From: Desulfosporosinus sp. UBA4726
GTDB lineage: Bacteria > Bacillota > Desulfitobacteriia > Desulfitobacteriales > Desulfitobacteriaceae
Reading direction: 5' to 3'
Assembly (NCBI GenBank): GCA_002404215.1
Contig: DHJG01000017.1
Coordinates: forward strand, 1-34,708
DNA: 34,708 nucleotides
Each line of letters starts with the position of its first letter. Position 1 is the first letter of the stretch. Under the pieces are notes generated by a model that saw nothing but the letters and a program-made list of their open reading frames with translations, was not told the DNA's origin and did no database searches. Position numbers and translations under genes: made by a program. Shown here in pieces: positions 31,945 through 34,708 of the stretch.

Positions 31945-32801
31945 TTAAAGACCATGGAATTGGGGTTTCCGGTACCTTCTAGTTGGCTCATGATGCGCCA
32001 ACATTCTTCCCAGCTAATATTCGACTTACGACGCCAAAAAACCATGGTGGCGCGCGTCTTTTCACATTCCCGTTCGTTAAGCAAACTATGGTTAGGCATC
32101 TTCCCCTCCCATGCTTTAATCCATTCTAGATAACATTGAAGCAGTTCCTTAGATTGACTTTTCAGATATCGGATAGTATAAATACTTGCTAGCCAATGGA
32201 TCCCTTCATCTTCCCCATCTCTAGCATATACTTGCCCATCTAAGTCGGCACCTGCAATTAATAAAAGCAAGAATAAAAAATGAACACGCACAGCCTGTCT
32301 TAATGGCTCAGGATTAATTTGAGCTATTTCTGCATATCTGCCTAACGGCTTTAGAAAGATTTTGACGGCGGGTTCCCTAAAAGTACAAATTCCAAAAGCC
32401 GCTAATGGGATCGGGTAAACATCCTCTAACCGACTCTCTTGTAATTGTCCCACCAGCTCTCTTTCAGCCTGAACCAAACGCTGTTCTCTTTTTAAAAATT
32501 GGTCTGCTGTTTCTTTTAAGAAGGATTCTGCTTCTTTAGGACGTTCTGGAAGGGAATCAGCCCATTCACGTAAGCGGGAGCGCCGTGGCATTAGAATATC
32601 AATCAGAGTTCCGGTTTCTTGATGCAATAGTTTAAAACCTTGACGTACGCTCTCAGGATCGCGATATAGCCCCCGCATTAAAGTTTCAGCTGCCGAGGGA
32701 ATTTCCACCGATTCGTCAAATCGTACAATCACCTCTCCATTTCGCTCCGGGAACCTAAGTCCCATAGCCTTCTCAATCTCTAATCGCAATGAAGACACCA
32801 C
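31941..32801 (-). CDS. Unknown protein, 286 aa
   Basis: Not recognised. Mostly alpha-helical and charged, with a predicted coiled coil around 85-120 (AESFLKETADQFLKREQRLVQAERELV). One hydrophobic patch lies near 172-188 (VRVHFLFLLLLIAGADL), probably buried helix rather than membrane. GTG at 32801 follows AAGGGGTGA. The stop overlaps the Crp/Fnr stop by 4 bases, and the start is divergent from the helicase gene. Confidence 0.7.
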   Translation of the reverse strand: MVSSLRLEIEKAMGLRFPERNGEVIVRFDESVEIPSAAETLMRGLYRDPESVRQGFKLLHQETGTLIDILMPRRSRLREWADSLPERPKEAESFLKETADQFLKREQRLVQAERELVGQLQESRLEDVYPIPLAAFGICTFREPAVKIFLKPLGRYAEIAQINPEPLRQAVRVHFLFLLLLIAGADLDGQVYARDGEDEGIHWLASIYTIRYLKSQSKELLQCYLEWIKAWEGKMPNHSLLNERECEKTRATMVFWRRKSNISWEECWRIMSQLEGTGNPNSMVFN

Positions 32802-32877
32802 TGATCACCCCTTAGCCTTGTCTCTTGATTCATCCTATGGATTCTAATGATCATTCAGACCATACTCAACCTTAAAT

Positions 32878-32906
32878 TTGACCATTATTCTTAGCTTTGT
32901 TAATAT
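32878..32906 (+). promoter_or_regulatory. Promoter of the helicase gene
   Basis: TTGACC (32878-32883), 17-base spacer, TAATAT (32901-32906). Located 34 bases before the ATG. Confidence 0.55.
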
Positions 32907-32939
32907 AAGTAAAATTACATCAGAAACGAGCTGACTAAT

Positions 32940-34708
32940 ATGTCTGATCGCACCTATCACGAATTTACTCTTGATCCTTTTCAAGAAGAAGCACTTGATG
33001 CAATCGACGCCGGAAAATCCGTCATTGTTGCGGCACCTACCGGCACTGGGAAAACTCTTGTAGCCGACTATTTAATTGAAAAAGCCATGACTGAAAATTT
33101 AAGAGTGATCTACACGGCACCTATCAAAGCGTTGAGCAACCAAAAATACAGAGACTTTAAGAAACAATTTGGCGAAGATGCAGTGGGTATTATGACTGGA
33201 GATATTGTACTGAACCCTACTGCGCCCCTTCTCATTATGACCACGGAAGTTTTCCGCAACCAAGTCATCACAGAAGACCCTAATCTTGAGAAGGTATCCC
33301 ACATTGTTTTCGATGAAATACACTGGCTCAATGACGAGGAACGTGGCACCGTTTGGGAAGAATCAATTATTCTTGCGCCACCGAAAATGAAGATCCTAGG
33401 TTTAAGCGCTACGATCGCTAATGCTAAACATTTAGTGGATTGGATCAAATCCATTCGACATGAAGATGTTGCTCTAATCGAAGAAACCGAACGGGTTGTC
33501 CCTTTAGAATACTTTTATTATACCAAAGACACTGGGCTCGTCGATTATGATCAATTATGGCATTATTATCGCCAAAAGCTCAAAGATCGCATTAACGAGG
33601 AAAATCCCTTTGGCCCGACCACTCACTTAGACCTTATCCGCACCATCCAGCACGACCATCTTCCGGCACTGTTTTTCGTTTTTAGCCGCAAACAATGTGC
33701 CTTAAAAGCCATGGAATTAGCTACGATTGCCAATTATCTTAAATCTCCGGAACGCCGAACAGTCGAAGAAAAATTCCTTCTGCTCTTTGGTCCAGAAGCT
33801 GACTGGTCGTCTTCGACACGTCAACTCAAGCGTTTGTGTTCCAAAGGAATTGCTTATCATCATGCTGGTTTGCTCCCCTCCCAAAAAGTAGTTGTTGAAG
33901 AACTCTTCTTAGAACGGCTAATCAAGGTACTCTATTGCACAGAAACCTTTAGCGTTGGGATTAATTATCCCGTCAAAGCTGTTTGTTTTGACTCTCTCAA
34001 TAAATACGATGGACGAAATTTTCGCCCGCTTGCAAATCACGAATTTTTTCAGATGTCCGGTCGTGCCGGGCGACGCGGTCTTGATAAAAAGGGATTTTCG
34101 TTTGCCCTCGTTGACTTAGCCTATATGGAAAAGAGCCCACCGCCAAAATTCCAGTTAAATCGCCTTGAACCACTTACCAGTCAGTTTAGGCTGACCTACA
34201 ATACAGTTCTGAATCTCACGGCAACTCTATCTCAAGAGCAAATTGTAATTTATTTCCAAAAAAGCTTTGCTGCCTACAGCTACCACTTAAGCTCTGATCA
34301 TCTTCACACCGAATTAGCTCAAATTCAGCAACAGCTTGAGGGGGCACAACATCATCTTTGTGAAGAGGTTGGAACGTTTAACTGCCCTTTAAAGCACCAT
34401 CCTAAACGGAAAGATTTAGAAAAACTCCGAAAGACCTATAAAGCTTTAGGTCCCCGAAAGCAGACTCGCGTGTACGGACGAGAAATGGCCCGTAAAATTC
34501 GCGCATGGGAAAAGTTATTATCCCAACCTCCGAAGAGTTGCCTTTCTGGGCGGCAGGAGAACTGCAAGGATCAAAGCAAGACCTACTTAGTGATACAACA
34601 GCGTCATAAAGAGCTTATAAAGGCATTAGCGGACCTTCCAGAAGAAAATGCCTTTCTCCACGAATTTGAATACAAGAAGAATCACCTCCGCCAAATAGGG
34701 TATTTACG
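32940..34708 (+). CDS. Ski2/Mtr4-like DEAD/H-box helicase, 3' end outside window
   Basis: The first 589 codons of a superfamily 2 helicase. Motif I is APTGTGKTLVA, Ia TAPIKALSNQK, motif II DEIH in HIVFDEIHWLNDEERGTVWEE, motif III LSATIAN, and motif VI QMSGRAGRRGLD, the Ski2/Mtr4 arrangement. Family members unwind structured RNA or DNA. The C-terminal region carries three Cys (NCPLKHH; SCLSGRQENC) whose spacing suggests a possible metal site, unproven. The ribosome binding site at ATG 32940 is weak. The gene is not complete here. Confidence 0.9.
   Translation, partial: MSDRTYHEFTLDPFQEEALDAIDAGKSVIVAAPTGTGKTLVADYLIEKAMTENLRVIYTAPIKALSNQKYRDFKKQFGEDAVGIMTGDIVLNPTAPLLIMTTEVFRNQVITEDPNLEKVSHIVFDEIHWLNDEERGTVWEESIILAPPKMKILGLSATIANAKHLVDWIKSIRHEDVALIEETERVVPLEYFYYTKDTGLVDYDQLWHYYRQKLKDRINEENPFGPTTHLDLIRTIQHDHLPALFFVFSRKQCALKAMELATIANYLKSPERRTVEEKFLLLFGPEADWSSSTRQLKRLCSKGIAYHHAGLLPSQKVVVEELFLERLIKVLYCTETFSVGINYPVKAVCFDSLNKYDGRNFRPLANHEFFQMSGRAGRRGLDKKGFSFALVDLAYMEKSPPPKFQLNRLEPLTSQFRLTYNTVLNLTATLSQEQIVIYFQKSFAAYSYHLSSDHLHTELAQIQQQLEGAQHHLCEEVGTFNCPLKHHPKRKDLEKLRKTYKALGPRKQTRVYGREMARKIRAWEKLLSQPPKSCLSGRQENCKDQSKTYLVIQQRHKELIKALADLPEENAFLHEFEYKKNHLRQIGYL

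Noticed and set aside
1..34708. Mobile elements, prophage, tRNA or rRNA genes, CRISPR arrays
   Set aside because: I saw no transposase, integrase, tRNA-like cloverleaf or regularly spaced repeats anywhere in the window.

Overview
The window reads as a chromosomal segment of a strictly anaerobic, spore-forming, low-to-mid GC Firmicute. A Desulfosporosinus/Desulfitobacterium-like member of the Peptococcaceae is the best guess. This rests on gene content (futalosine-type menaquinone genes, feoABC, UPF0210/UPF0237, a selenocysteine-containing HesB-like protein), on strong GGAGG-type ribosome binding sites, and on frequent TTG/GTG starts. It is an inference; no rRNA or other marker is present. Nearly every gene is ordinary core metabolism. 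I see no phage, insertion sequence, CRISPR array or tRNA.

Layout. 1-2205 (minus): the first bases of an unidentified gene, a YfcE-type phosphodiesterase, mqnE (aminodeoxyfutalosine synthase) and an unknown 123-aa protein. 2335-5410: a DUF606/YdcZ membrane protein (plus), an unknown anchored protein (minus), uvrC and a small Cys-rich ORF (plus), ending in a bidirectional terminator. 5478-6375 (minus): a secreted NlpC/P60 hydrolase under a ydaO-type c-di-AMP riboswitch. 6568-8284 (minus): the UPF0237 (ACT) and UPF0210 pair. 8532-8855 (minus): a 107-aa HesB/IscA-like protein whose first cluster-ligand codon is an in-frame UGA followed by a SECIS-like hairpin; start-to-stop gene calling would truncate it. 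8960-13822: a small anchored protein, a TPR protein, pepF, a CYTH protein with a terminator-containing leader, and pheA with its own structured, terminator-bearing leader. 13970-17117: thrC and a uridine-kinase-like protein. 17219-21164 (minus): a tight six-gene cluster read as HD-GYP, nth, FAH-family hydrolase, mqnA, GIY-YIG protein, 4-OT tautomerase. 21333-24710: a TSUP permease, two tiny membrane proteins, yigZ, a CBS-pair protein and menG/ubiE; a perfect 60-bp palindrome lies at 23148-23207. 25219-28100 (minus): feoA-feoB-feoC with a good sigma-A promoter and a Fur-like box. 28244-34708: a double zinc-ribbon protein, asparaginase, a GH18 protein, a tiny membrane protein, a Crp/Fnr regulator, an unknown 286-aa protein and the first 589 codons of a Ski2-like helicase.

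How the genes relate. mqnE, mqnA and menG are three dispersed steps of menaquinone synthesis from chorismate by the futalosine route. pheA also draws on chorismate. feoABC and the HesB-like selenoprotein both concern iron. The most distinctive items are the UGA-recoded HesB-like gene, the 60-bp palindrome, two leader RNAs facing away from each other between the CYTH gene and pheA, and a dispersed palindromic repeat seen twice. I did not find evidence for a wholly new multi-gene system.
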